Shown piece by piece: positions 14,166 to 23,942 of a DNA stretch of 64,000 nt (its first letter is position 1; each line of letters opens with the position of its first letter). A program made the position numbers and the translations under genes. Source of the DNA: Mucilaginibacter sp. (GTDB lineage Bacteria; Bacteroidota; Bacteroidia; Sphingobacteriales; Sphingobacteriaceae); NCBI GenBank assembly GCA_028288025.1, contig JAQBOM010000040.1, forward strand, positions 62,001-126,000. The letters run 5' to 3'. Under the pieces are notes generated by a model. The model did not search any database and had not been told where the DNA came from. It worked only from the letters and a program-made list of their open reading frames with translations.

Positions 14166-17057
14166 TTACTCGATAACACTTTCTTCAAATTCATAATCTT
14201 CCAACGGCGGGCAGCTGCAAATTAATGTTCTGTCGCCATAGGTGTCATTAACACGGCCAACCGAAGGCCAGAATTTATACGCCGCTACATACGGCAGCGG
14301 GAATGCCGCTTTTTGGCGGGTGTAAGGATGCTCCCAGTCGTTTGCCGTAATTACCGAAGCGGTATGCGGCGCATTTTTTAACGGGTTATCTGTTTTATCA
14401 GAAATGCCTTTTTCCACATCGTCAATTTCATGACGGATAGAGATCATCGCGTCGCAAAAGCGGTCAAGCTCGTGCTTGGGCTCGGATTCGGTGGGTTCAA
14501 CCATAACTGTTCCGGCAACCGGGAAGGAAACCGTAGGCGCATGGAAGCCATAGTCCATTAAGCGCTTGGCAATATCTGTTACCTCTACACCAAAGTTTTT
14601 GAAGGCGCGGCAGTCCAGTATCATTTCGTGCGCGCAGCGGCCGTTTGCGCCGGTATATAATACCGGGTAATGGTGTTGCAGTCGTGTTTTGATATAGTTA
14701 GCGCTCAGGATAGCATACCGTGTTGCATCGGTAAGGCCTTCGCCGCCCATCATGGCTATATAGGCGTGGGAAATGATCAGTATCGAAGCAGAACCCCATG
14801 GTGCAGACGATACCGCGTGAATGGATTTACCTTTATCAATATCCACAACAGCATGTCCCGGTAAATAGGGAACCAGGTGCTTAGCCACGCCGATAGGGCC
14901 CATGCCCGGACCGCCGCCGCCATGGGGGATGCAGAATGTTTTATGTAAATTCAAATGGCAAACATCCGCGCCGATATTGGCAGGGCTGGTTAAGCCTACC
15001 TGGGCGTTCATGTTGGCGCCGTCCATATAAACCTGGCCGCCATTGTGATGAATAATGTCGCAAACCTCGATGATGGATTCTTCGAACACACCATGTGTTG
15101 ACGGATAAGTTACCATCAGGCACGAAAGCTCATTTTTATATTGTTCGGCTTTTTCCTTCAAATCGGTAACATCAATATTTCCGTTCTCATCACACTTTAC
15201 CACAATAATCTTCATCCCGGCCATTGCCGCAGATGCAGGGTTAGTACCATGCGCCGAAGAAGGTATCAAGGCAATATTGCGATGGCTGTCGCCCCTGTCG
15301 AGATGATAGGCACGTATAACCATCAACCCGGCGTACTCGCCCTGCGCGCCGGCGTTTGGCTGCAGGCTCATGGCCGCAAAGCCGGTGATCTCGCAAAGCC
15401 AGGTATTCAGCTCATCAAAAATTTGCATATAACCGCCAACCTGGTCGGCCGGCGCGAAGGGGTGCATTTTGCTGAATTCGGCCCAGGTAACCGGAACCAT
15501 TTCGGTAGTCGCATTCAACTTCATGGTGCATGAACCCAGGGCGATCATCGAATGGCAAAGCGAAAGGTCCTTTGTTTCCAATGATTTAATATAACGCAGC
15601 ATTTCATGCTCGGAGTGGTGCGAATTAAACAGGGCATGCGTTAAATAAGCAGACTTACGCTGCAAGGCTGCAGGCATAACCGTTTTAAGATTTCCTTTTA
15701 GTTCGTTAAACCCAGCCTCATTTAGTGGCTGGCCTTTTACCTTGCTAAAAATGCGGACAATGGTTTTAATATCCTCGGGCGAGGTGGTTTCGTCAATTGA
15801 AATAGTAGCTATAGAACCTTTGTAGTTAAAGTTCATCTCATTATCGACAGCGCCGGCATGAATGGATCCCGCAAGGTCGCCTAAATCAAATTTCAACGTA
15901 TCAAAAAACGATTCGTTCAGTTGTTTATAACCGAGTTGTTTTAATGAGTCGGATAATAATACGGCTAAACCATGAATCCTTTCGGCGATAAGCTTTAAGC
16001 CTGCAGGGCCGTGATAAACGGCGTACATGCCGGCCATTATAGCCAGTAAAGCCTGCGCAGTACAAATATTTGATGTTGCTTTATCCCTGCGGATATGCTG
16101 CTCGCGCGTTTGCAATGCCATACGCAAAGCATAGTTGCCTGCGCTGTCAATGGTCACACCAATTATACGCCCCGGTAATGAGCGCTTGTATTCCTCTTTA
16201 GTAGCAAAAAATGCCGCATGCGGACCGCCAAAACCCATCGGCACACCAAAACGCTGGGTTGAACCCACAACAATATCGGCTCCCCATTCGCCCGGGGGCA
16301 TTAAAAGTACCAGGCTCATGATATCGGCAACCACAGTTAATTTGATGCCTTTTTCATGCGCTTTCGATGCAAAGCCGCTATAGTTATAAACAGCGCCGTT
16401 CCCTGCGGGGTATTGTACTATGGCCCCAAATATATTGTCGCTAAGCTCAGCGGTTTGGTGATTACCTATTTGTAATTCGATCCCATATGGCTGCGCACGT
16501 GTTTTTAAAATATCGATCGTTTGCGGGAACACTTCTTCCGATACGAAAAATATATTCGCCTGCTGATTTTTACGCATGCTGTACTGCATAAACATAGCTT
16601 CGGCCGCGGCAGTGCCTTCGTCTAACAGAGAGGCGTTGGCGATTTCCATCCCGGTAAGATCGATCACCATCGTCTGGAAATTTAACAATGCCTGTAAACG
16701 GCCCTGGGCTATTTCGGCCTGGTACGGAGTATATTGGGTGTACCATCCGGGATTTTCCAAGATATTACGCTGGATAACGCCTGGTACAACTACATCATAA
16801 TAGCCCTGGCCGATAAAAGATTTAAATACCTTATTTTTTGAAGCCGTTTGTTTTAACGTATTCAGGTAATCGAACTCGCTTTTTGCCGGGGGAAGGTTCA
16901 GCGGGGCTTTTAACCTTATTTTTGCCGGAATGGTTTGTTCGACCAACTCGCTGAGCGAATTAACGCCAACGGTGTTTAACATTTTCGCGGTATCGGCGCT
17001 GTTTGGCGCAATATGCCTTGTTTGAAATTTTTCCTGGTAATCGGTATTCAGCTTCAT
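14166..17057 (-). CDS. gcvP: Glycine dehydrogenase (decarboxylating), P-protein of glycine cleavage
   Basis: The P-protein decarboxylates glycine with pyridoxal phosphate and passes the aminomethyl group to lipoyl-GcvH. The 963 residues include both halves of the fused P-protein. The N-terminal half has 'RHIAPNSADTAKMLNTVG' and 'TQRFGVPMGFGGPHAAFFA'; the C-terminal half has the PLP-binding Lys in 'NLHKTFCIPHGGGGPGMGP' (about 710). Length and motifs are complete. The gene is monocistronic, with a good promoter at 17086-17117. Upstream pdxJ makes the vitamin B6 precursor of its cofactor, but it is a separate unit. Confidence 0.97.
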   Translation of the reverse strand: MKLNTDYQEKFQTRHIAPNSADTAKMLNTVGVNSLSELVEQTIPAKIRLKAPLNLPPAKSEFDYLNTLKQTASKNKVFKSFIGQGYYDVVVPGVIQRNILENPGWYTQYTPYQAEIAQGRLQALLNFQTMVIDLTGMEIANASLLDEGTAAAEAMFMQYSMRKNQQANIFFVSEEVFPQTIDILKTRAQPYGIELQIGNHQTAELSDNIFGAIVQYPAGNGAVYNYSGFASKAHEKGIKLTVVADIMSLVLLMPPGEWGADIVVGSTQRFGVPMGFGGPHAAFFATKEEYKRSLPGRIIGVTIDSAGNYALRMALQTREQHIRRDKATSNICTAQALLAIMAGMYAVYHGPAGLKLIAERIHGLAVLLSDSLKQLGYKQLNESFFDTLKFDLGDLAGSIHAGAVDNEMNFNYKGSIATISIDETTSPEDIKTIVRIFSKVKGQPLNEAGFNELKGNLKTVMPAALQRKSAYLTHALFNSHHSEHEMLRYIKSLETKDLSLCHSMIALGSCTMKLNATTEMVPVTWAEFSKMHPFAPADQVGGYMQIFDELNTWLCEITGFAAMSLQPNAGAQGEYAGLMVIRAYHLDRGDSHRNIALIPSSAHGTNPASAAMAGMKIIVVKCDENGNIDVTDLKEKAEQYKNELSCLMVTYPSTHGVFEESIIEVCDIIHHNGGQVYMDGANMNAQVGLTSPANIGADVCHLNLHKTFCIPHGGGGPGMGPIGVAKHLVPYLPGHAVVDIDKGKSIHAVSSAPWGSASILIISHAYIAMMGGEGLTDATRYAILSANYIKTRLQHHYPVLYTGANGRCAHEMILDCRAFKNFGVEVTDIAKRLMDYGFHAPTVSFPVAGTVMVEPTESEPKHELDRFCDAMISIRHEIDDVEKGISDKTDNPLKNAPHTASVITANDWEHPYTRQKAAFPLPYVAAYKFWPSVGRVNDTYGDRTLICSCPPLEDYEFEESVIE

Positions 17058-17085
17058 GCAGTTCGGTGTCCCTTAAATTTTGGAG

Positions 17086-17117
17086 CAAAGGTACAATTTT
17101 AGGGATTGAGTAGCAAT
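17086..17117 (-). promoter_or_regulatory. Promoter of gcvP
   Basis: On the minus strand, ATTG (17117-17114) is followed after about 20 bases by TACCTTTG (17093-17086), an exact TAnnTTTG -7 box. The predicted transcript start is near 17079, about 20 bases before the ATG. I see no riboswitch-length leader. Confidence 0.6.
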
Positions 17118-17166
17118 GCACAAGTATTAACTTACGCTGATTTTACATAGGAAATTTGGCGAACCT

Positions 17167-17883
17167 TTAAGCCAGCTGCCTTAAATACATTTGTATCGTA
17201 TTCTCCAACCCATAATACAAAGCATCGGAGATGAGTGCATGGCCAATGCTCACCTCATCCAGGCCGTGAATGTTCTCAGCAAAGTACTTGAGATTATGCA
17301 GATCCAGGTCGTGCCCGGCGTTTATACCCAAGCCCAGTTTTCGTGCAATCTTGGCCGATTGATTGTATGGCGCTATCGCTTTTTCTTTGCCGTTAGCATA
17401 TTGATGCGCGTAAGCTTCGGTATATAGTTCTATCCGGTCGGTTCCCGTTGTCGCAGCGGCTTCTATCATTTCGGGCACCGGGTCAACAAATATCGAAACG
17501 CGGATGCCGGCTTGTTTAAATAAAGCGATAATATCTTTCAGGTACTGCTGATTCGTTATGGTATCCCAGCCATGGTTGCTGGTAATTTGCCCTAATGCAT
17601 CGGGCACTAAGGTTACCTGCTCGGGTTTGTTGGCCAATACCAGGTCGATAAACTTTTGTTCCTGGCAATTGCCTTCAATGTTAAACTCGGTGGTGACTAT
17701 TTTTTTCAGGTCAAAAACATCCTGGTAGCGGATATGCCTTTCGTCGGGCCGGGGGTGTACGGTAATCCCCTGCGCGCCAAATCGCTCGCAATCTTTTGCA
17801 ACCTTTACCAGGTCGGGGTTATTTCCGCCGCGCGAATTGCGCAGGGTGGCAATTTTATTTATATTGACAGATAGTCGGGTCAT
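17167..17883 (-). CDS. pdxJ: Pyridoxine 5'-phosphate synthase
   Basis: PdxJ condenses 1-deoxyxylulose 5-phosphate with 3-amino-1-hydroxyacetone 1-phosphate in de novo vitamin B6 synthesis. The 238 residues form a TIM barrel with family motifs 'LSVNINKIATLRNSRGG', 'ITVHPRPDERHIRYQDV', 'FNIEGNCQ', 'VTLVPD', 'VSIFVDP' and 'GINAGHDLDLHNL'. The length is normal. It is preceded by a perfect palindrome (17901-17918). Confidence 0.96.
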   Translation of the reverse strand: MTRLSVNINKIATLRNSRGGNNPDLVKVAKDCERFGAQGITVHPRPDERHIRYQDVFDLKKIVTTEFNIEGNCQEQKFIDLVLANKPEQVTLVPDALGQITSNHGWDTITNQQYLKDIIALFKQAGIRVSIFVDPVPEMIEAAATTGTDRIELYTEAYAHQYANGKEKAIAPYNQSAKIARKLGLGINAGHDLDLHNLKYFAENIHGLDEVSIGHALISDALYYGLENTIQMYLRQLA

Positions 17884-17900
17884 AGTTCTTTCGGATTACG

Positions 17901-17918
17901 TCCCGATAGCTATCGGGA
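17901..17918. repeat. 18-bp perfect palindrome upstream of pdxJ
   Basis: TCCCGATAGCTATCGGGA reads the same on both strands. It lies 18 bases upstream of pdxJ and about 70 bases before the divergent deacetylase-like gene. This motif is a common dispersed palindrome in Bacteroidota, so a repeat is more likely than an operator. Confidence 0.6.
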
Positions 17919-17986
17919 TAGGATTATTTATAATTATAAACACAAAAACGTCAATACAAACTTATAATACTTAATTCAAAATCGTA

Positions 17987-18979
17987 ATGAAACAACTTTT
18001 AAAATATTCACTATTGATTTTTTTACTATCGGGATACGCCGTCACCGCTAACGCCCAGGTATCTTATTTAAAAATAACCAATTACCAAACCTACTATGCG
18101 TCGGCGAAACGGAATAATACCGACTGGTTTGCCATCCGTAAGTTTGAAAATGAAGGTAAAATCTATTTGCTGCTTGTTGACCCCGACGAATTGGAAACGA
18201 AAATTGACGAAGCTGCACAGTATACCTTAAGCCCTATGTTTATGGCGCAGGCGAGGCTCTACTATCAAAAATCGTCCTACGAAAAAGCCTTACGAAAGGC
18301 TGAACAGCAATCAAAGTCGATACAGGATGCCGGAATCCAGAGCGGTATGCCCAGTGAAACCGGGGTTACGCTTACGGCTGATCTTTGCCCGTCCGTCCGG
18401 CCACTAGACCGGCGCATATTCACAGCTATTTTTGAACAATTTAAAAAAGTAGAACAGCCGGTACCCATTGCATTATCAATAACTGGTATCTGGATGCGAC
18501 AGCACCAGCAAGACCTTGAATGGTTAAAAGAAATGAACATGAAAGGGGAGATTTATATCACTTGGGTCAATCATTCGTACAATCATCGTGTCAGCAAAAC
18601 ACAGCCGCTAAAGCAGAATTTTTTATTGGAACCCGGTACTGATGTTAATTTCGAAGTTTTGGGTACTGAACAGGCAATGCTGAAAAATGGACTATTGCCT
18701 TCGGTGTTTTTTCGTTTCCCGGGTTTGGTATCTGATAAACAGCTGATATATAAGATCGCCGATTTTGGTTTAATACCGGTTGGCAGCGATGCCTGGCTGG
18801 CGAAAGGACAGCAACCGCAATCGGGCAGCATCGTGCTCATTCATGGGAATGGCAACGAGCCGGTTGGCGTTAACGATTTTATCAGTTTGTTAAAATCAAA
18901 AACAAAGTCCATAGCTAAAAAGCAGTGGCTATTATATGATCTTCGCGAAAGCGTAGAGACGACGTTTGAAGGAAAATAA
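17987..18979 (+). CDS. Secreted polysaccharide deacetylase-like protein (NodB fold)
   Basis: A 330-residue protein with a signal peptide ending 'TANAQ'. An N-terminal helical region (about 25-120) precedes a NodB/CE4-like domain with recognisable but altered motifs: 'TADLCPS' (130-136, normally TFDDG), 'HSYNH' (196-200, the metal-binding H-S/T-x-x-H motif), 'RFPG' (243-246) and 'IHGNG' (285-289). The base Asp (132) and both metal His are kept, so hydrolase activity on an acyl- or formyl-amide is plausible. The usual metal Asp after the base is replaced. The substrate is unknown. Confidence 0.75.
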   Translation: MKQLLKYSLLIFLLSGYAVTANAQVSYLKITNYQTYYASAKRNNTDWFAIRKFENEGKIYLLLVDPDELETKIDEAAQYTLSPMFMAQARLYYQKSSYEKALRKAEQQSKSIQDAGIQSGMPSETGVTLTADLCPSVRPLDRRIFTAIFEQFKKVEQPVPIALSITGIWMRQHQQDLEWLKEMNMKGEIYITWVNHSYNHRVSKTQPLKQNFLLEPGTDVNFEVLGTEQAMLKNGLLPSVFFRFPGLVSDKQLIYKIADFGLIPVGSDAWLAKGQQPQSGSIVLIHGNGNEPVGVNDFISLLKSKTKSIAKKQWLLYDLRESVETTFEGK

Positions 18980-19006
18980 ATATCGTAGTCCTTAAATCGC
19001 CATGGA

Positions 19007-20302
19007 CTATGAACTATCGGCTATCAACTTTTCTGGCGTTTGTATCTGGCTTAAAGATAGCGGTGTTAATTTTTTCGTTTTCAGATAGGTGATGGTTACT
19101 ATAACCAACGTCATGCTGCCGCCAAAAATAACGGAAGGAACTGTGCCCAATAGTTTAGCTGCTGTGCCCGATTCAAAGGCACCGATCTCGTTTGATGAGC
19201 CGATAAACATTGAATTTACGGCGGATACGCGTCCGCGCATATGATCGGGCGTTAGAAGCTGTATGATCGTTCCGCGAATGATGACGCTGATACTGTCAAA
19301 AGCGCCTTCGGTAAAAAGGAATAAAAGGGATAAGTAAAAGCTGCGCGACAGGCCGAAGCAAATGATGGACAGGCCAAAGCCGGTTACCGCTATGAGTAAA
19401 TTGCGCCAGGGTTTGCCCATCGGCGAAAACCTGGTCATGGCCAGCATGGTTATAACAGCGCCAAGTGACGCTGTAGCCCGCATAATGCCCAGTCCCTGCG
19501 AGCCTACATGCAGAATATCCTTTGCAAACACGGGCAAAAGGGCCACTGCGCCTCCGAAAAAAACCGAAAACAGGTCGAGGCTCATCGCCCATATCATCAT
19601 TTTGCTTTTGAAAACGAAGTCTATACCCTCTGATAAGCTTTTCCAGACACTCTCTTTAGGAACAAATACCGGCGGGTACGGCCTTAACATATATATTAAC
19701 CCTATTGAAAATGCCAGGAAGATCAAAATAACGCTAAAGGCAGCTGTTATGCCGTAAAAGCCATAAATCAAGCCTCCTGCTGCGGGGCCTAATATAGATG
19801 CTATTTGCCAGGACGAACTGCTCCAGGTACTGCCATTCGGGTAAAGTTCTTTTGGGATACTATGCGCATATATCGTAAAGGTAGCTGGGCCGTAAAACGC
19901 GCGGGCCAGGCCATTCAGGAAAATCATAAAATAAATAACAGGCACAATCCAGCTTGGGCGAACATATGGGCTCATGCTCTTCATGGTCACGGTGAACATC
20001 ACCAGCGACGCGAACAATACAAGTGAGGAAATAGTGAGCAGCATTTTCCGCTTCTCGGATTTATCGGCTACATAACCGCCGTAAAGCGCGATGCCAATAG
20101 CTGGTATCGCTTCGCAAAGGCCAACCAACCCTAATGCAAATACACTTTTAGTTATCTGGTAAATATAAAAGCCGATGATAACGGCCTGCATTTGGTAAGC
20201 GAAGGTGAATAAAAACCGCATGCCCAAATAGTAGCGAAAATCTTTATATCGCAACGCCGCAAATGAATCTACTCTGGGTTTACTATCTGCTTCTTCGGAC
20301 AC
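19007..20302 (-). CDS. MFS transporter, MFS_3/EntS-like
   Basis: This 431-residue membrane protein has about 12 helices. The opening 'FAALRYKDFRYYLGMRFLFTFAY' and the central motif 'LLTPDHMRGRVSAVNSMFIG' are typical of the MFS_3 subgroup (EntS-like exporters). The loop 2-3 motif 'GYVADKSEKRKML' (G-x-x-x-D-K/R) is present. Such proteins export small molecules, sometimes siderophores, but this gene has no biosynthetic neighbours and the substrate cannot be inferred. Confidence 0.88.
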   Translation of the reverse strand: MSEEADSKPRVDSFAALRYKDFRYYLGMRFLFTFAYQMQAVIIGFYIYQITKSVFALGLVGLCEAIPAIGIALYGGYVADKSEKRKMLLTISSLVLFASLVMFTVTMKSMSPYVRPSWIVPVIYFMIFLNGLARAFYGPATFTIYAHSIPKELYPNGSTWSSSSWQIASILGPAAGGLIYGFYGITAAFSVILIFLAFSIGLIYMLRPYPPVFVPKESVWKSLSEGIDFVFKSKMMIWAMSLDLFSVFFGGAVALLPVFAKDILHVGSQGLGIMRATASLGAVITMLAMTRFSPMGKPWRNLLIAVTGFGLSIICFGLSRSFYLSLLFLFTEGAFDSISVIIRGTIIQLLTPDHMRGRVSAVNSMFIGSSNEIGAFESGTAAKLLGTVPSVIFGGSMTLVIVTITYLKTKKLTPLSLSQIQTPEKLIADSS

Positions 20303-20391
20303 TAATTTTGGGTTAGGATATGAGCAAATTTACGATTTGTAAATAACGTGGTAGATTTTTTTTCGCCCAGACATCGTGTTTTACAAATTTG

Positions 20392-21765
20392 TTACTGAAA
20401 ACCATGCTGATCTATCAAATAAACCAGTGCCGCAATAGCTGCCGATCCCAGCTCAAGCTCGCGCTGGTTTACATTTTCAAAAACATCCTTTGCAGTGTGG
20501 TGCAAATCGAAATACCGTTGAGAATCCGGCCGGAAGCCGATCAGCACCACGGTTGAGATCGCTTGCCTGAGCGGCCCAATATCTGTTCCTCCTCCGCCGT
20601 TGGTTAACCGGTCGGCCTCGTAAGGTTCCAGCAACGGCTGCCAGTTTTGGTTGACTTTTTTTAGCGAGGCAGCCGATAGCCCTGTAAAGCCAAACCCGCG
20701 GGGTGTAAAGCCGCCTTCGTCGGTTTCAATAGCGGCGATATGTTCTTCTTTGTTTTTGACAGCCAGCTCGGCATATTTTTCGCCGCCCTTGTCACCATTC
20801 TCTTCGTTCATAAAAAATACAGCCCTGATGGAATTTTTAGGGTGATAATTCATGGTTTTTAAAATGCGCAGCATTTCAAGCGACTGCATTACACCCGCCC
20901 CATCATCGTTGGCGCCTTCAGCCAGATCCCAGGAGTCGAGATGCCCGCCAACGGTAATATATTTATTGGGATTTTCAGTTCCCTTGAGTTCAGCTATCAC
21001 ATTGTATGATAAGGCATCGGGCAACTGCCGGCAACTTTGTTTAAAGTAGAATTTAACAGGCTTCCCGTGTTTGATCAATGCACTTAATGCATTGGCGCCC
21101 ATCGTTGATATTGCCGCCGCCGGTACCTTATATTCGTTATATACAGTTGTGCCTGTATGCGGGTAATCGTCAATAATTTCAGTAAGCGACCGTACAATAG
21201 TGCCTACAGCGCCATATTTTGCTGCAGCGGAAGGGCCCGCCCTCCGCTGATCGCCTGCTGATCCGTATGCCCGGCCGGTTTCAATAAACCGGGGGTCAAA
21301 TGGCCGGTTAAAAAATACGATCTTACCTTTTATTGCCGATTCGCCCAACGAGTCAAGTTCTTTCAGGCTATGCACTTCAATAATATTTGCAGTTATGCCA
21401 TTTTTTGGTGTTGCGATAGACATCCCCAAAGCACAAATTTGCACAGGTATTTCCTGAGTGCCGTTAATGATTTTAGCCTGCTCCTTTTCGCCGCGTACCC
21501 AGTGCGGAACCATTACCTCCTGTAAATAAACCCTGTCGAAATGATAGCTTTCCATCAGTTTTTTGCTCCATTCTACCGCCTTTTGCGCGTTGGCTGATCC
21601 GCTTAAACGCGGACCTATATTTTTGCACAGGTAATGCAGGTTGCTAAAGCATTTTCCATTCACCAAAGCTTCATCATAAATTTTCCGGATCATTAACGAA
21701 TCCTGCGCATTAACGCCTGTAATGGTTAAGAAAAAGGCAACAATCAAAAAGTAAATAAATTTCAT
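20392..21765 (-). CDS. Secreted M28-family metallopeptidase
   Basis: The protein has 457 residues and a signal peptide ending 'TGVNAQ'. A protease-associated-like insert comes before the M28 catalytic domain. Zinc ligands are visible in 'TVGGHLDSWD' and 'GANDDGAGVMQSLEML', and in the Glu pair of 'FFMNEENGDKGG', with late ligands around 'ETDEGGFTPRGF' and 'YFDLHHTAKDVFENV'. It is most like carboxypeptidase Q/aminopeptidases of the M28 clan. Probably periplasmic or secreted and used for peptide scavenging. A second M28 gene is at 46829. Confidence 0.9.
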   Translation of the reverse strand: MKFIYFLIVAFFLTITGVNAQDSLMIRKIYDEALVNGKCFSNLHYLCKNIGPRLSGSANAQKAVEWSKKLMESYHFDRVYLQEVMVPHWVRGEKEQAKIINGTQEIPVQICALGMSIATPKNGITANIIEVHSLKELDSLGESAIKGKIVFFNRPFDPRFIETGRAYGSAGDQRRAGPSAAAKYGAVGTIVRSLTEIIDDYPHTGTTVYNEYKVPAAAISTMGANALSALIKHGKPVKFYFKQSCRQLPDALSYNVIAELKGTENPNKYITVGGHLDSWDLAEGANDDGAGVMQSLEMLRILKTMNYHPKNSIRAVFFMNEENGDKGGEKYAELAVKNKEEHIAAIETDEGGFTPRGFGFTGLSAASLKKVNQNWQPLLEPYEADRLTNGGGGTDIGPLRQAISTVVLIGFRPDSQRYFDLHHTAKDVFENVNQRELELGSAAIAALVYLIDQHGFQ

Positions 21766-21823
21766 ACCGGGGTTTTAATAAACGAAACTAAGAAAAAACT
21801 GAAATTTTATTGCAAAAAGATAC

Positions 21824-23932
21824 TCAGGAAATTTTATTCCAGCTCAAGCCATGGTCTTTAGTTTGAAACGCCTGATGCAATATCTGGTTTTCAGGAAGGG
21901 CCAGCTGCGGGTCTTTTTCAAAGATATTTTCAACACATTTACGTGCCTGTATTAATAGTTCCTGATCGGTTACGAGGTTGGCTACCTTTAAGTCGAGCAC
22001 GCCGCTTTGCTGTGTGCCCTCGATATTGCCGGGGCCACGTAGTTGCAAGTCAATTTCGGCTATTTCAAAACCGTTATTGGTTTTAACCATTGTGTCAAGC
22101 CTAATCTTTCCGTCATGGCTTAGCTTGTGATGGCTCATTAAAATGCAAAAAGATTGTTCGGCGCCACGCCCCACACGCCCCCGCAACTGGTGTAATTGGG
22201 ACAAGCCAAAACGCTCGGCATTTTCAATGATCATAACAGATGCATTCGGAATATTTACACCCACTTCTATAACAGTTGTCGCAACCATTATTTGCGTTTC
22301 GCCTTTTATAAAGCGGTTCATCTCAAATTGCTTCTCTGCCGGTTTTAATTTACCATGTACAATACTTATGCGATAATCCGGCAAGGGGAACTCGTGCGCC
22401 ATTACATCGATTCCGTCCATTAGATTTTTCAGGTCGAGTTTTTCGCTCTCCTGTATCAGCGGATATACTATGTATATCTGCCTGCCTTTGGCAATCTCCT
22501 GTTTCATAAAACCAAACATCCGTAAACGCTGGTTCTCATAAAAATGAACGGTTTGTATAGGTTTGCGTCCGGCCGGTAATTCGTCAATTACCGAAATATC
22601 CAGGTCGCCATACAGGGTCATCGCCAAAGTGCGCGGGATAGGGGTGGCCGTCATCACCAAAATATGCGGGGGGATGGCGTTTTTACGCCATAGCTTTGAT
22701 CGTTGTTCCACGCCAAAACGGTGCTGTTCATCAATCACCACAAATCCCAGGTTTTTATACTGCACTTTATCTTCAATAAGTGCATGCGTACCGATCAATA
22801 TTTTTAGCTGCCCGCTTTCAAGCCGTTCATGTAAAACTTTTCGGGCTTTTTGTTGTGTAGATCCGGTGAGCAACCCCACCTCGATAAAGTCATCGCCAAC
22901 CAATTCTTTTATCGTTAGATAGTGCTGGTTGGCTAATATCTCGGTCGGCGCCATGATACAGGTCTGAAAGCCATTATCAATAGCGATCAGCATACTCATT
23001 AAGGCTACAACTGTTTTGCCGCTGCCCACATCGCCCTGAAGCAGCCGGTTCATTTGCACACCACGCTGCGTATCCTGCCTGATCTCCTTTAACACGCGTT
23101 TTTGCGAGTTTGTTAAAGCAAACGGCAGTTTATGCTCATAAAATCCATTAAAAAACTCGCCGACTTTACCGAATATATTTCCTTTAAACTTTTGGTCGTG
23201 GGTCAGCTTATTCTTTAATAATTTAAGTTGCAGAAAGAAGAGCTCCTCAAATTTTAACCGGTGAAGCGCTTCACTAAGCCTGGCTGTATCTTCCGGGAAG
23301 TGAATATGCCTGTATGCATCGGCGCGGGCCATCAACTTGAACCGCTGTATAATGTATAGCGGCAGGTTTTCGTGTATATCCTTAAGATGTTGTTCCAGTA
23401 AAACTGCAATTAGTTTTTGCAAACCTTTGCTGTCTAACGAAAACTGTTTTAGTTTCTCGGTAGAGCTGTATGCAGGTTGCAGTGTTAAGTTGCCTTTCTG
23501 CTGCAGCGCCCCCGCGGAATATGGTTCAATTTCCGGGTGGGCCATTTGCGCCTTACCATTAAAAAAGCCGGGTTTGCCAAATAGTATATAGGCTTTACCC
23601 ACAACAAGCATTTTTTCTATCCACCGAATACCCTGGAACCATACCAGTTCAATTACACCGGTATTGTCTTTTGCCTGTATAACCAATCGTCGGGTGTGTT
23701 TTTCCCCTATGATCTCCTTATGGGTCAAACGGGCAATCACCTGTACATAAGGTAAATCAGGATGGATGTCTTTTATTTTATAAAACCTGGTGCGGTCAAT
23801 GTATTTATAAGGAAAATGACGAAGCAAATCTCCGGAATTGGCGATCTGCAGCTCTTTTTTTAAGACTTCGGCGCGGCTAAGGCCAACGCCTTTTACATAT
23901 TCAATTGGGGTTTGAAACGCCTGGCTGTTCAA
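21824..23932 (-). CDS. recG: ATP-dependent DNA helicase RecG
   Basis: RecG remodels stalled replication forks and branched recombination intermediates. The 702-residue protein has the N-terminal OB-type wedge domain, Walker A in 'LLQGDVGSGKTVVALMSM', the DEQH box in 'VVIDEQHRFGVEQR', motif III 'MTATPIPRTLAMTLYGD', and late motifs 'MVATTVIEVGVNIPNAS' and 'LHQLRGRVGRG'. The C-terminal part carries the RecG signature 'IAEIDLQLRGPGNIEGTQQSG'. Complete. It follows ridA by 10 bases, so the two are one operon. Confidence 0.97.
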   Translation of the reverse strand: MNSQAFQTPIEYVKGVGLSRAEVLKKELQIANSGDLLRHFPYKYIDRTRFYKIKDIHPDLPYVQVIARLTHKEIIGEKHTRRLVIQAKDNTGVIELVWFQGIRWIEKMLVVGKAYILFGKPGFFNGKAQMAHPEIEPYSAGALQQKGNLTLQPAYSSTEKLKQFSLDSKGLQKLIAVLLEQHLKDIHENLPLYIIQRFKLMARADAYRHIHFPEDTARLSEALHRLKFEELFFLQLKLLKNKLTHDQKFKGNIFGKVGEFFNGFYEHKLPFALTNSQKRVLKEIRQDTQRGVQMNRLLQGDVGSGKTVVALMSMLIAIDNGFQTCIMAPTEILANQHYLTIKELVGDDFIEVGLLTGSTQQKARKVLHERLESGQLKILIGTHALIEDKVQYKNLGFVVIDEQHRFGVEQRSKLWRKNAIPPHILVMTATPIPRTLAMTLYGDLDISVIDELPAGRKPIQTVHFYENQRLRMFGFMKQEIAKGRQIYIVYPLIQESEKLDLKNLMDGIDVMAHEFPLPDYRISIVHGKLKPAEKQFEMNRFIKGETQIMVATTVIEVGVNIPNASVMIIENAERFGLSQLHQLRGRVGRGAEQSFCILMSHHKLSHDGKIRLDTMVKTNNGFEIAEIDLQLRGPGNIEGTQQSGVLDLKVANLVTDQELLIQARKCVENIFEKDPQLALPENQILHQAFQTKDHGLSWNKIS

Positions 23933-23942
23933 TTCCGATAGA

